Positions 29,426 to 40,009 of a stretch of 64,000 bases of DNA are shown here, one piece after another. The stretch covers positions 62,001-126,000 of the forward strand of contig NZ_PGFQ01000002.1 in assembly GCF_029870955.1 (NCBI RefSeq), given 5' to 3'. Made by a program: the position numbers and the translations under genes. The stretch is from Sulfitobacter faviae (GTDB lineage: Bacteria; Pseudomonadota; Alphaproteobacteria; Rhodobacterales; Rhodobacteraceae). The notes below the pieces were generated by a model. It was not told the origin of the DNA, searched no databases, and saw nothing but the letters and a program-made list of their open reading frames with translations. Position 1 is the stretch's first letter; the number at the start of each line of letters is the position of its first letter.

Positions 29426-30560
29426 TGCAGAGGATGTCCCCTTTCGGTTTCGCCACCGCCGGGCGCATCCGCTTTGGGCGCGGGGTCGCGGGTGAAGCGG
29501 CCTCAGCCGCGCGGGGTTATGGACGGCAGGTGCTTTTGCTGCGCGGCGGTTCGGTCGCATGGGTCGATGAACTGGTGCGCGATTTGGCGGCGGCGGGCTG
29601 CGAGGTGAGCCAGTTGCGCAGCAGTGGCGAGCCGTCGGTCGACGACGTGCGCGCCGCCGTGGCGGCGGGGCGCGGCGCGGATGTGGTGCTGGGCGTGGGC
29701 GGTGGCGCGGTGATCGATCTTGCCAAGGCGGCAGCGGCGTTGATCCCGTCGGAGTGCGACGTGATGGAGCATCTCGAAGTCGTGGGCGGGGGCAGGCCCT
29801 TGCAGGCCGACCCGCTGCCGATGATCGCGATCCCTACCACCGCAGGCACCGGAGCCGAGGTGACCAAAAACGCCGTCATCGCCGTGCCGGAGGCCGCGCG
29901 AAAAGTCAGCCTGCGCGACGACCGTATGCTGCCGCGTCTGGCCTTGGTCGACCCGGCGCTGACCGATGGCGCGCCGCGTGGGGTGACCTTGGGCTCCGGC
30001 CTCGACGCGCTGGTGCAGGTGATCGAGCCCTATCTGTCCAGCAAAGCCAACCCGCTGACAGATGCGCTCTGCCGCGCCGCGATCCCGCAGGGCATCACCG
30101 CGCTTAAACGTCTGGCTGCGGGAGAGGATCCAGCCGCGCGGGATGCGCTGGCCTATGTCAGCCTCTCGGGCGGTTTGGCACTGGCCAATGCGGGCCTCGG
30201 GGCCGTGCATGGGCTGGCAGGTGTGATCGGCGGGCGTTTCGGCGCGCCGCATGGGCTGATCTGCGGGCGGCTGTTGGGGCCGGTTCTGGCCGCGAACGCG
30301 GATGCGCTCGGGTCTCGGCCCGCTTCACGGAAGTGCAGATGTGGCTCTCCGATGGGTTCGACCTGCCTGAGGAAGGCACGTTCGACGCGCTGACCGCCTT
30401 GCTCGATGATTGGGGGCTGGAGCGGTTGAACCAATGGATCCCCGAAGATGCGGATCTGGGCGAGACGGCCCGCGAGGCGGCGGCCTCTTCCTCCATGCGT
30501 GCGAACCCTTGCGTGCTTGAGGCGGAAACCCTCGAAGCCTGCATCCGCGCAGCAATGTAG
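29425..30560 (+). CDS. Iron-containing alcohol dehydrogenase, apparent frameshift
   Basis: About 378 residues when repaired, the normal size for group III Fe-ADH. It has the NAD-binding GVGGGAVIDLAKAAAAL, the IPTTAGTGAEVTKNAV segment, and metal-ligand histidines in GLGAVHGLAGVIGGRFGAPHGL. The frame breaks at a three-G run (30310-30312). One extra G gives DALGVSARFTEVQMWLSDGF, leading to the stop at 30558-30560. It overlaps glpK by one base. A role in glycerol, dihydroxyacetone or propanediol oxidation is plausible from context but unproven; some relatives act on maleylacetate or other alcohols. Confidence 0.88.
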
Positions 30561-30594
30561 CGGGCAGGGGCCACGGCCCCCGCCCGGCAGTTTT
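30561..30594. terminator. Hairpin between convergent alcohol dehydrogenase and peptidase genes
   Basis: CGGGCAGGGGCC (30561-30572) pairs with GGCCCCCGCCCG (30575-30586) with one A-C mismatch, followed by TTTT at 30591-30594. It lies between two converging genes and should stop rightward transcripts; the short T tract makes it moderate. Confidence 0.6.
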
Positions 30595-31987
30595 AGGCGG
30601 CGCGCGGCGGCGTATTGCCTTCGCCCAAGTCCCAGAACACGCCCGCCATCACCCGCAGCGCATCGCGGCAGACGGGTTTCAGCACATGTTCATCCGGCGC
30701 GTGCTGCGAACAGCTGCGGTAGGAATGCGGCACCCAGACGGTGGGCAGACCCAAGATATCGCTGAAACTGTCATTAGGCAGCGAGCCTGCGAGGTTGGGC
30801 AGGATATGCGGCGCTTTCCCGGCGCTTTTCGTCAGAGAGTCGGCCACGAATTTGACCCAAGGGTGATCCGCATCCAGCCGCGTCGCGCGGAAAAAGCCGC
30901 GGTCATGCGGTTCGATCCGGACATCCTCGAACCCCTGTTTATCAAGGTGCCGGCGCAGGGCGGGCAGGATGTCTTCGGGGTCGGTGCCGACCACATAGCG
31001 CAATTGGCAGGTGGCCGTCGCATGGGCCGAGATCGCGTTGACCGGCGCTTCGGGCACGCCGCTTTTCATCGCGAGGATGGCAAAGCTGTTCCAGCCGTAG
31101 GCGCGCTCGACCGGGGTCAGGTCTTCTTCGCCCCAATCGCTGTCGATGGCGGGGCCATCGTCGCTTTCGATCGGCAGATCTTTCAACGCCGCGCGGACCG
31201 AGGGGGTCAGGCTGTCGGGCCGCCACTCGGGGATCTGGATTTGTCCGCGTTTGTCGGTGATGGTCGACAGGGCCTGCGCCAAGATCATTGCCGGATCGGC
31301 AAGCAAGCCACCCCAGTTGCCCGAGTGATGCGCGCCTTCGCGTTTGTCGACGATCAGATCAAACGACACGCCCCCGCGCGAGCCCATGAACATGGTCGGC
31401 ACTTCAGGTTGCAGCCGCGGCCCGTCCGAGGCGATGAGCACGTCGGCGGTCAGTTCCTCGCGGTGTTCGGCAAAGAACTCGGGCAGGCCCGCGCTGCCGG
31501 TCTCCTCGCTCATCTCGATCACGATGCGGCAGTTGAAGCCGAGCTTGCCGCGGGTTTTCAGCACGGCTTCGATGGCGGCGATGTTGATCAGGTGCTGGCC
31601 CTTGTTGTCGGCGGTGCCGCGGCCATAAAGCTTGTCGCCCTCTTCGACCAGTTTGAAAGGATGCAGCCCCTCGCGCCACTGGTCGGTCTGGGCGCGGATC
31701 ACGTCGCCGTGGCCATAGGTCAGCACGGTCGGCAGGTCATCCCCCTCGCGGCGCTCGCCCACCAGAAAGGGGCCGCCGCGCGGGTCGGGATTGTCGTGAA
31801 AGCTGCAGGCAAAGCCCATCGCCGTCAGCCGCGGCTCCATCGTCTCGACCAGATAGCGTTTCAGTTCGGGGGCTTGGTCAGGGTTCTGGCTCTCGGTCTC
31901 GTACGAGACGAGGTTGGCCAGTTCGGCTTGGAATGTCCCCTCATCGAAATAGGTCGAGATCGCTTCGATCGCTTGATCGCGGGTCAT
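30593..31987 (-). CDS. M20 family metallopeptidase / dipeptidase
   Basis: A 464-residue zinc peptidase of the M20 (ArgE/DapE/CPG2) family. Metal and catalytic motifs are [11 protein letters not shown] near residues 90-100, [13 protein letters not shown] near 122-134, the catalytic glutamates in [10 protein letters not shown] near 158-167, and a C-terminal metal histidine in [14 protein letters not shown]. It is the last gene of the second importer operon; its ATG overlaps the gamma-glutamyltransferase stop (ATGA, 31984-31987). A dipeptidase after a gamma-glutamyltransferase could split Cys-Gly or a similar product. Substrate is inferred from context. Confidence 0.9.
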   Translation of the reverse strand: MTRDQAIEAISTYFDEGTFQAELANLVSYETESQNPDQAPELKRYLVETMEPRLTAMGFACSFHDNPDPRGGPFLVGERREGDDLPTVLTYGHGDVIRAQTDQWREGLHPFKLVEEGDKLYGRGTADNKGQHLINIAAIEAVLKTRGKLGFNCRIVIEMSEETGSAGLPEFFAEHREELTADVLIASDGPRLQPEVPTMFMGSRGGVSFDLIVDKREGAHHSGNWGGLLADPAMILAQALSTITDKRGQIQIPEWRPDSLTPSVRAALKDLPIESDDGPAIDSDWGEEDLTPVERAYGWNSFAILAMKSGVPEAPVNAISAHATATCQLRYVVGTDPEDILPALRRHLDKQGFEDVRIEPHDRGFFRATRLDADHPWVKFVADSLTKSAGKAPHILPNLAGSLPNDSFSDILGLPTVWVPHSYRSCSQHAPDEHVLKPVCRDALRVMAGVFWDLGEGNTPPRAA

Positions 31988-33573
31988 GCTTCAATGTCCT
32001 TTGTCATATCTTCGGAAATGGCGTCGCCCCAAGGCGACATAATCTCGGTGCAGCCGGAATTCTGCCCGCCCGCGCGCATCACGCCTGCGGGGCAGGCGAA
32101 AGCGTAGGGGAAGATCGTGCGTTTGGTCTCGGCGACCTCATTGTTCTCGCGCAGCCGGTCGAGCACATCGCGCGGCAGGCTTTCATCGGCGATGAGCTGG
32201 TTGGCGTCCGAAGCGTCAATGCGCGGCGCGTGGAAACTGTCTTCGAGCGACATGTCAAAATCGGTGACAAAGGAGGACAGTTGCGCCACCGCGCCCAAAA
32301 TCTTGCGCCCGCCGGAAGCGCCGAAGGCAAAGCGTTTGTCGCCCTGTTCGCCGATCACCGGGCAGACGTTCATCAGGCAGCGCTTGTTCGGGCCCAGCGA
32401 GTTCGGGCGGCCCTGAACCGGGTCGAACCACATGATGCCGTTGTTCATCAAAAAGCCGGTGGAGGGAGAGACGACGCGGGAGCCGAAGATCGACAGGAGC
32501 GTCTGCGTCTGCGCCACCATATTCCCGTGACGGTCGACGACCGAGAAATGCGTGGTGCAGCCCGGTGCCTCGGGGCTTTCGCCGGTGTCGCCCATGGAGC
32601 CCAGACGGCGGGCATAGGCGCCTTTGAGCGCCTCGGCCATGGCGGCATAGCTGTCGGGGCCGGGGACGTTCCCGAGGTCTTCGGTCGCGAGGGAAGCAAA
32701 GGTGTCGCGGAAGGTCGGCCCGGCGGTCAACCCCGGCACAACATGGAAGCGCGCGTCGCGGTAGGCAAAGTCGAGCGGCGCGCTGAACTCGGCGCGGTAG
32801 GCTTGCAGGTCGTCGTGGCTGAGGCAGCCGCCCTTGTCCTGCACATCCCGCGCCATCGCGGCCCCGAGGTCACCATCATAGAGCGCGCGCGCCCCGTGCC
32901 GCGCGATCTGGTCAAGACTGTCGGCCATGCGCGATTGGTCCAGCCGTTTCTCGGCCAGCGCGGTCCAGCCGCTGATCGTCGGCCACTGCCCGTCTTCCAG
33001 AAAGAGGTCCGCGGCATCCGCATCCTGCGCAAGGGCGCGCGTGCAAGAGGCGATGACCAACGCGGCATACCAATCCACCAACAGACCCTTGCGGGCATGT
33101 TCAACCGCTGGGGCAAGCAGCTCGGCCCAAGGCATCTTGCCGAAACGTTCATGCGCTTGGCCCAGCCCGTCGACCACGCCGGGCACGGCGATGGCGGTGG
33201 CGCCTTGGACGTTGCGGTCCCCCTCCACATGCTCCCACGGGAAGAGATCGCCCGCCTTGCCCCGCCCGCTCAGCGGATAATTCGCCGGATCAAGCGCGCC
33301 GGGGCTGCGCATGCCGTGGTTCAGTGCATGGGCTTGGGCTTCCTCGGCGCGCCAGAGCATCATCGCCCCGCCGCCCGCAGGGCCGCTCATCCAAGGTTCC
33401 AACACGCCGATGACGAAAGAGGTGGCCACAGCCGCATCCACCGCATCGCCCCCTGCCGCAAGCACCTCGGCCCCCGCGATTGCTGCCAACCGATGCTGCG
33501 CGGCGACGACGCCATGTTCGGTTTCGATGACGGTTTTGCGGGTTTGACTGCTGTGCGACAGGTTCGATGACAT
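31984..33573 (-). CDS. Gamma-glutamyltransferase family Ntn hydrolase
   Basis: A 529-residue proenzyme-type protein. It begins with a segment matching the GGT entry ([44 protein letters not shown]). The probable autoprocessing site is before the Thr in [20 protein letters not shown] near residue 340. I see no signal peptide, so it probably acts in the cytoplasm, unlike E. coli GGT. ATG 33571-33573 was chosen; the longer frame to 33753 overlaps the ATPase gene. Lying between an Opp-type importer and an M20 peptidase, it likely removes gamma-linked glutamate from imported peptides. Confidence 0.9.
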   Translation of the reverse strand: MSSNLSHSSQTRKTVIETEHGVVAAQHRLAAIAGAEVLAAGGDAVDAAVATSFVIGVLEPWMSGPAGGGAMMLWRAEEAQAHALNHGMRSPGALDPANYPLSGRGKAGDLFPWEHVEGDRNVQGATAIAVPGVVDGLGQAHERFGKMPWAELLAPAVEHARKGLLVDWYAALVIASCTRALAQDADAADLFLEDGQWPTISGWTALAEKRLDQSRMADSLDQIARHGARALYDGDLGAAMARDVQDKGGCLSHDDLQAYRAEFSAPLDFAYRDARFHVVPGLTAGPTFRDTFASLATEDLGNVPGPDSYAAMAEALKGAYARRLGSMGDTGESPEAPGCTTHFSVVDRHGNMVAQTQTLLSIFGSRVVSPSTGFLMNNGIMWFDPVQGRPNSLGPNKRCLMNVCPVIGEQGDKRFAFGASGGRKILGAVAQLSSFVTDFDMSLEDSFHAPRIDASDANQLIADESLPRDVLDRLRENNEVAETKRTIFPYAFACPAGVMRAGGQNSGCTEIMSPWGDAISEDMTKDIEA

Positions 33574-33577
33574 GGGA

Positions 33578-34568
33578 TTACTCTTGTTCGTACATGGGGG
33601 TTTCCGGATCGTGCAGATGGCAGGCGACATGCCCCTGCGGGATCGGGGTGTGACGCGGCGCCTTTTGCTTGCACAGATCCGTCGCGCGCGGGCAGCGCGG
33701 GTGAAAATGGCAACCGGGCGGCGGCGCGATCGGGTTCGGGTAGGCCATGCCAAGCTGCGTGTCCGGCACGCCCAAACCGGGTTCGGGCGTCAGCACGGAT
33801 TTCAAAAGCGCCTTGGTGTAAGGGTGACGCGGCGCGTCAAAGAGCCCGGCGACCGAGTTCTGCTCGACGATCTCGCCCAGATACATCACCGCCACGCGGG
33901 TGGCGAGATGTTCGACCACCGCCAAATCATGGCTGATGAAGAGATAGGTCAGGCCGAACTCCTCGCGCAGCTCGCCCAGCAGGTTGAGGATCTGGCTTTG
34001 CACCGACACATCCAGCGCCGAGGTCGGCTCATCGCAGATCACCACCTCGGGCTTCATGATGAGCGCGCGGGCAATGGCCACACGCTGGCGCTGGCCGCCC
34101 GACATCTGGCTGGGGTAGGTGTTGATCACCCGTTGCGGCAGGCCCACCACGTCGAGGATCTCTTTGACCTTTTTCTTGCGGCTCTCCTCGTCACCGATGT
34201 TGTGCACCCGCAGCGGCAGAGAGATCACGTCATAGATGCTCTTGCGCGGGTTGAGCGAGGAATAGGGGTCCTGAAAGATCGGCTGGATCCGCCGCGCCAG
34301 CGCCAGACGGCCCTGCTGCGTGATCTCTTCGCCGTCGATCTTGACGTGACCGGCGGTCGGCTGCTCCAGCCCCAAGAGGATTTTGGCGAGGGTGGATTTG
34401 CCGCAGCCGGATTCACCGACGAGGCCCAGCACCTCCCCCTTGCCCAATTGTAGCGACACGTCATTCACCGCCGTGAGCGGTTTGACCTTGCCGAACATGC
34501 CCTGTTTCACCCGGTAGGTCTTGCTGACGCCGGAAAGCTCCAGCACCGGGGTGTGTTTACGCTGTCCT

Positions 34569-34572
<4 letters not shown>
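33578..34572 (-). CDS. Peptide ABC transporter ATP-binding protein (OppF/GsiA-like half), apparent frameshift
   Basis: About 331 residues with Walker [22 protein letters not shown], signature MSGGQRQR, Walker B VVICDEPTSALD and the C-terminal GCHFHPRCPRATDLC. As written, the frame only opens at a GTG near 34546. Adding one base in a four-G run (34548-34551) extends it to MKDSVNTPP, whose ATG 34570-34572 overlaps the preceding ATPase stop as ATGA. That overlap, seen at other junctions here, supports the repair. It works with the OppD-like protein as the motor of the second importer. Confidence 0.92.
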
Positions 34573-35567
<995 letters not shown>

Positions 35568-35570
35568 GGG

Positions 35571-36473
35571 TCAGCTCCGGTTTTCGGGGGCGGTGACGTC
35601 GCGCAGACCGTCACCCATCAGGTTGATCGCCAGCACCAGCACGAAAAGCACGGCGCCCGGGATCAGCACGAGCCACGGCTCGAACAGCATCATGTTCTTA
35701 CCTTCGGAGACCATGAGCCCCCAGCTCGGCGTCGGCGGTTGCACCCCAAGGCCGAGGAAGGACAGTGCGGCTTCCAGAAGGATCGCATGGGCCATCTCCA
35801 GCGTCACGACGACGATCAGGTTGTTGGCGATGTTGGGCATGATCTCGGACAAGAGGATGCGCGGGGTGGAGGCGCCGATGACCTGTGCCGCGGCAACATA
35901 TTCGCGCCGCCGCACCTGCATGGTCGAGGCGCGCATGACCACCGCGAAACGGTCCCACAGGAGCAGGCCCAGCACCATGATCACCACTTGCAGCGATCCG
36001 CCAAGGATCGCCACCACGGCCAGTGCCACCAGTACCACCGGCATCGCCAGACGCACGTTGATGAGGAAGGTGACGACCGCGTCGACCTTGCCGCCGAAAT
36101 AGCCCGCAGCCACGCCCATGGCGGTGCCGATCAGGCCCGAGATGAGCGCCGCCACGGCCCCGATCAGCAGCGAAATCCGTGCACCGTAGATGAGGCGCGA
36201 CAGGTAATCGCGGCCCAGATGGTCGGTGCCCAAGGGATGCTCCCATGTGCCGCGCATGAACACGGGAGGCTCCATCCGGGTCATCAGACTTTGGGCATAG
36301 GGATCATGCGGTGCAATCCAGGGCGCGAGGATCGCGATGATCGTGAGGATGATCAGAACGACCGCCCCGATCAGCAGACCTTGGTGCCCAAAGATGCGCT
36401 TGCGCAGCATCTGGCCGGGGGTCGGGCCGGTGATTTCGTCCAAAAGGCTGTCATGTGTGCTTGCCGTGGCCAT
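35571..36473 (-). CDS. Peptide ABC transporter permease, DppC/OppC type
   Basis: A 300-residue inner-membrane permease. A cytoplasmic N-terminus (about 40 residues) is followed by a first helix and the DppC signature HPLGTDHLGRDYLSRLIYGAR. Additional helices follow, with a coupling loop REYVAAAQVIGASTPRILLSEIMPN. It lies one base after the DppB-like permease stop and three bases before the OppD gene. Complete and of normal length. Confidence 0.95.
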   Translation of the reverse strand: MATASTHDSLLDEITGPTPGQMLRKRIFGHQGLLIGAVVLIILTIIAILAPWIAPHDPYAQSLMTRMEPPVFMRGTWEHPLGTDHLGRDYLSRLIYGARISLLIGAVAALISGLIGTAMGVAAGYFGGKVDAVVTFLINVRLAMPVVLVALAVVAILGGSLQVVIMVLGLLLWDRFAVVMRASTMQVRRREYVAAAQVIGASTPRILLSEIMPNIANNLIVVVTLEMAHAILLEAALSFLGLGVQPPTPSWGLMVSEGKNMMLFEPWLVLIPGAVLFVLVLAINLMGDGLRDVTAPENRS

Positions 36474-36474
36474 G

Positions 36475-37392
36475 TCAGCTGCTCCTCATGCGGGGGTCGA
36501 GCCATGCGTTCAGCACGTCTGCGAGGAAGGTGAAAACAATGTAGAACATCGAGAAGATCAGGATCAGCGCCTGCACCGTGGGCAGGTCGTTACGCGCGAT
36601 GCTCTCCCACGCCAGATAGCCCGCGCCATGCAGCGCGAAGATCGACTCGACCACGATGGAGCCACCCAGCATGAAGCCCATCTGCACGGCGGCGAGGCTG
36701 ACCACCGGGATGATCGCGTTGCGCAGCGCATGGCGGAACAGCACCCGGCGCTCGTTCGCGCCCTTGGCCCGCGCGGTGCGGATGTAGTCGGAGTTCAACA
36801 CGTCCAGCATGCCCGCGCGCGTGAGACGCATGATGGCGGGCATGGCGTAATAGCCCAACACCACGGTCGGCAGGATGAAATGCCGCCATGTGTCGGTGCC
36901 CGAAGGCGGCAGCCAGCCCAGTTGGATGGCGAAGACCACGATCAGGATGAGGCCGAACCAGAAGCTCGGCATCGCCTGACCGGCAACCGAGATGAAGAGC
37001 GCCACACGGTCGATGATCGAATTGGGGCGGATCGCGGCGACCACGCCCAAGGGCACGGCGGTCAGCAACGCGAAGGTGATCCCGCAGACGCCGAGCGTCA
37101 TGGTCACGCTCAATCGGTCGGCGATGAGCGAGGCGACGGGCAGGCGGAAATAGTAGCTTTCGCCGAAATCGCCCTGAAGGGCCGAGAACAGCCATTCGCC
37201 ATACTGCACCAGCATGGGCCGGTCAAAACCATAGAGACGGCGCAGGGCCTCGATATCTTCGCCACTGGCGGTTTCACCGGCCAGCGCGGCGGCGGGGTCG
37301 CCCGACAGGAACAGCAGGCTAAAGCTGATAAACGACACGGTGAAGGCCACGAGAAGGGCCAGTCCCAATCGTTTGAGAATGAATTGAAGCAC
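36475..37392 (-). CDS. Peptide ABC transporter permease, DppB/OppB type
   Basis: A 305-residue permease starting MLQFILKRLGLALL with the usual first helix. It has the coupling segment LNSDYIRTARAKGANERRVLFRHALRNAIIPV and six membrane segments, and ends AWLDPRMRSS. A 114-base gap with a stem-loop separates it from the upstream binding-protein gene. It forms the membrane pore with the adjacent DppC-like permease. Confidence 0.95.
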   Translation of the reverse strand: MLQFILKRLGLALLVAFTVSFISFSLLFLSGDPAAALAGETASGEDIEALRRLYGFDRPMLVQYGEWLFSALQGDFGESYYFRLPVASLIADRLSVTMTLGVCGITFALLTAVPLGVVAAIRPNSIIDRVALFISVAGQAMPSFWFGLILIVVFAIQLGWLPPSGTDTWRHFILPTVVLGYYAMPAIMRLTRAGMLDVLNSDYIRTARAKGANERRVLFRHALRNAIIPVVSLAAVQMGFMLGGSIVVESIFALHGAGYLAWESIARNDLPTVQALILIFSMFYIVFTFLADVLNAWLDPRMRSS

Positions 37393-37473
37393 GGGTGCAA
37401 CTACCTTGAGGCTGCGCCGCAGGCGAGGGCCTGCCGCGTGGGTCTGGGTTGGGTGCGGAAGGGGAGAAGGGCA

Positions 37474-37495
37474 GGGGCACCGATCACGGCGCCCC
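37474..37495 (-). promoter_or_regulatory. Intercistronic stem-loop after the second binding-protein gene
   Basis: GGGGCACCG (37474-37482) pairs with CGGCGCCCC (37487-37495) around a 4-base loop, with one wobble pair. It sits just after the binding-protein stop and before the permease, with no T tract. This is the same placement as the hairpin at 1524-1550 in the first importer operon. Confidence 0.65.
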
Positions 37496-37506
37496 CGCCG
37501 ATTGGT

Positions 37507-39029
37507 TTACTTCCAGCTGGCCGTGGTGAAGCGCAGGACTTCGTCGGCTGTGGGCGTGTATTCCACCTCATTGGTGGTCACGTAGTTGGTGTTGTAGGAG
37601 AACATCGGCGCCCAATAGGCTTCCTCGGTGATGCGTTCGATCGCCTTGGAGTAGTTCTCTTTGCGGACCTCGGGGTCGGTCGAGCTGTCGGCGATGTTGA
37701 GGTATTCGAGCGTCTCGTCGTCCATCGCGTAGTCGAGCGAGCCATGTTTGAAGAACTGGCTGACCATGGCGGAGGCGTCGTTGATCGAATAGCTGCCCCA
37801 TGTCTGGAACGACACGGCGGTTTCGCCCTTCATGTTCTGCTCCCGCAGGGCGGAATACTGCAACATCTTGAAGTTGGTATCGATGCCCACGGCGTTCAGG
37901 TAGCTGGTGATCGCCTCGGCATATTCACGGTCGCGGTAGGCGTAGAAGTCGATGGTCAGACCGTCTTCGTAGCCCGCCTCGGCCAGCAATTCCTTGGCCT
38001 TCTCGGGTTGTATTCATACTTCACCGCCGCGTCTTCGTCGCAGCCGAACTGGCTGGGGAAGCAGGGGGTGTAGACGACTTTGGATTTGCCTTTGAGCAGC
38101 GCGTCGACCAGTTCCTGACGGTTGATCGCATAGTTCACGGCCTTGCGCACGCGCACGTCGGTAAAGGGGCTGTCCTCGGAGCGGCCCGCCGCGTCCAGCG
38201 TCAGATAGCCCACGCGCATGGTGGATTCGTTGGAGACTTGGAACTCATCCCGCTCGGCCAGTTTCTCGGCTTGGTCCGATGGCACCTGCCAGATCAGATC
38301 AAGCGAGCCGCTGAACAGTTCCGCCATCTGCGTGTTCACATCCGGGATGGTGCGGATGTCGATGTTCTTGATGCTGGGCTTGCCCTTGGGGCTGTCGTGG
38401 TAGCCCTCATAGGCTTCCAGTTTGAAGTGCTGGCCGGGGACGACTTCGGTCACCTTGTAAGGGCCGGTGCCGACGGGTTTCAGGCCCATGCCTTCGGGGC
38501 CGGCTTCTTCGTAATAGTCGCTGGGATACATCGAAACGGGGCCGGAGAGGAATTCAATCGCCGCCGGGAACTTCTCTTTCAGCATGATGCGCACGGTGTA
38601 GTCGTCGACCTTCTCAGCCGATTTCATCCAGTTCACGTTGCGCTGCGTTTTCACGCCATTGGCCTCATCGGCGACGTAGTTCACGGTAAAGACCACGTCA
38701 TCGGCGGTGAAGTCCGAGCCGTCGTGGAATTTCACGCCTTCGCGCAGTTTGAATTCGATGGTCGTGTCGTCGATCCATTCCCATTCGGTGGCGAGGTTGC
38801 CCATGTATTCGTTGGTGACCGGATCGCGGTAGATCAGACCATCCCAGACCGCGCGTTGCAGCACCACGCCTTCGCGGGACGAGTTGAAGTAGCTGTCGAC
38901 GTTCTCAAGCTCTTTGGTGAAGGCGACATTCAGCGTGTCATTGGCTTTGTCCGCCCAAGCCGCGCCCGTGGCGGCGGCCAGAACAAGCCCGGTGATGGTT
39001 GATTTCAGGACCGTGGATTTCATGGTCAA
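37507..39029 (-). CDS. Periplasmic peptide-binding protein (SBP_bac_5, GsiB/DppA-like), apparent frameshift
   Basis: About 507 residues after repair. A Sec signal peptide spans residues 1-26 (ending GAAWA before DKAND). The family 5 core includes REGVVLQRAVWDGLIYRDP, WIDDTTIEFKLREGVKFHDGSDFTADDVV and VRKAVNYAINRQELVDALL. The frame breaks at a three-G run (38005-38007); one extra base gives KYEYNPEKAKELLAEAGYEDG, the conserved linker of the family. First gene of the importer operon with gamma-glutamyltransferase. By that context it may bind glutathione or related gamma-glutamyl peptides. Confidence 0.92.
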
Positions 39030-39187
39030 CTCCCCTGCTGGTTAACGAATTCGGTTCCGTATCTTTTTGACTTGCGTACCGTATCATATAATAATACTTT
39101 ATATCGCAATACGATTAATAAACGCAATCAGATCGACATACGTCAAGCCCCGGTTTGAACAATTGGGCCAGATTTCGGGGTAGGTGA
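39030..39187. promoter_or_regulatory. Divergent promoter region of the gamma-glutamyl importer operon and IclR gene
   Basis: A 158-base AT-rich stretch between divergent genes. CCGTATC is repeated directly at 39057-39063 and 39079-39085, one to two helix turns apart, and ATCGCAATACGAT near 39103 has short inverted arms. On the minus strand TTGCGA and TGATAC are spaced 17 bases apart and could be the -35/-10 of the importer operon. IclR binding is inferred from position. Confidence 0.4.
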
Positions 39188-39970
39188 TTGGAAAAGAAGC
39201 AAAATACCCTCTACGTCGGGTCGCTTGCCAAGGGGCTGCGGCTGCTCCGCGCCTTCGATGAATCGCATACGGAATTGTCACTGGTCGAGCTTGCCGCGCG
39301 CAGCGGATTGGATAAAAGCGCGGTTCAGCGGCTGGCGAATACGCTGCATATCGAGGGCATGTTGGAAAAGGATCCGGCCACGCGGCGCTACCGCCCGTCC
39401 CATGCTTGGTTGGAGCTGGCCTATGCCTATTACTGGTCGGATCAATTGGTGGGGCAGGCGATTCCCAAGCTGATCGACCTCAGCCAAGAGATCGGGGAGA
39501 CGGTGAACCTCGCCGAGCTTTCGACCGATCACATCATCTACGTCAGCCGATTGCCCTGCCAGCGGACCTATTTCGCGGCGACGGTGATCGGACGGCGGCT
39601 GCCTGCGCTTTCGACGTCGGCGGGGCGGGCGATCATCTCGACCTTCTCGCCCGAAGACCGGGAAGACGCGATCGAGACTTGGCCGCTCAAACCCTTCACC
39701 GCGCGCACCACGATGGACCGCGCCACGATACGCAACAGCATCGGTGAGGCCGTGCAGCAGGGCTATGCGATCTCCAGCGATCAGATGATTTTGTCCGAGA
39801 TCGGGGTGGCCTGTCCGATTACCGGCCCCGATGGGCGGGCCTTTGCGGCGGTGCAATGTTCGGTCTCGGCGCATACTTGGACGCGGGAGCGGATCAGGGC
39901 CGAGATTCTGCCGCGCCTGCAGGACACGGCGAACGCCATTTCACCCTCATCGCAGGTGCATCGGCGCTAG
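39188..39970 (+). CDS. IclR family transcriptional regulator
   Basis: A 260-residue regulator. The N-terminal winged helix (VGSLAKGLRLLRAFDESHTELSLVELAARSGLDKSAVQRLANTLHIEGML, residues 10-59) is typical of IclR, and the C-terminal effector domain spans about residues 75-250 (YFAATVIGRRLPALSTSAGRAIIS). The start codon is TTG 39188 with GGGGTAGG upstream. It is divergent from the importer/gamma-glutamyltransferase operon and is its probable regulator. Effector unknown. Confidence 0.93.
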   Translation: MEKKQNTLYVGSLAKGLRLLRAFDESHTELSLVELAARSGLDKSAVQRLANTLHIEGMLEKDPATRRYRPSHAWLELAYAYYWSDQLVGQAIPKLIDLSQEIGETVNLAELSTDHIIYVSRLPCQRTYFAATVIGRRLPALSTSAGRAIISTFSPEDREDAIETWPLKPFTARTTMDRATIRNSIGEAVQQGYAISSDQMILSEIGVACPITGPDGRAFAAVQCSVSAHTWTRERIRAEILPRLQDTANAISPSSQVHRR

Positions 39971-40000
39971 AAAAAGGGCCGGAGCATTTCTGCTCCGGCC
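39971..40000 (-). terminator. Intrinsic terminator of the catalase gene
   Basis: GGCCGGAGCA (39977-39986) and TGCTCCGGCC (39991-40000) form a perfect 10-bp stem with loop TTTC. On the minus strand it is followed by TTTTT (39971-39975), so it ends the catalase transcript. It may also slow rightward transcripts from the IclR gene, whose stop codon abuts it. Confidence 0.9.
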
Positions 40001-40009
40001 GGTGTCTTC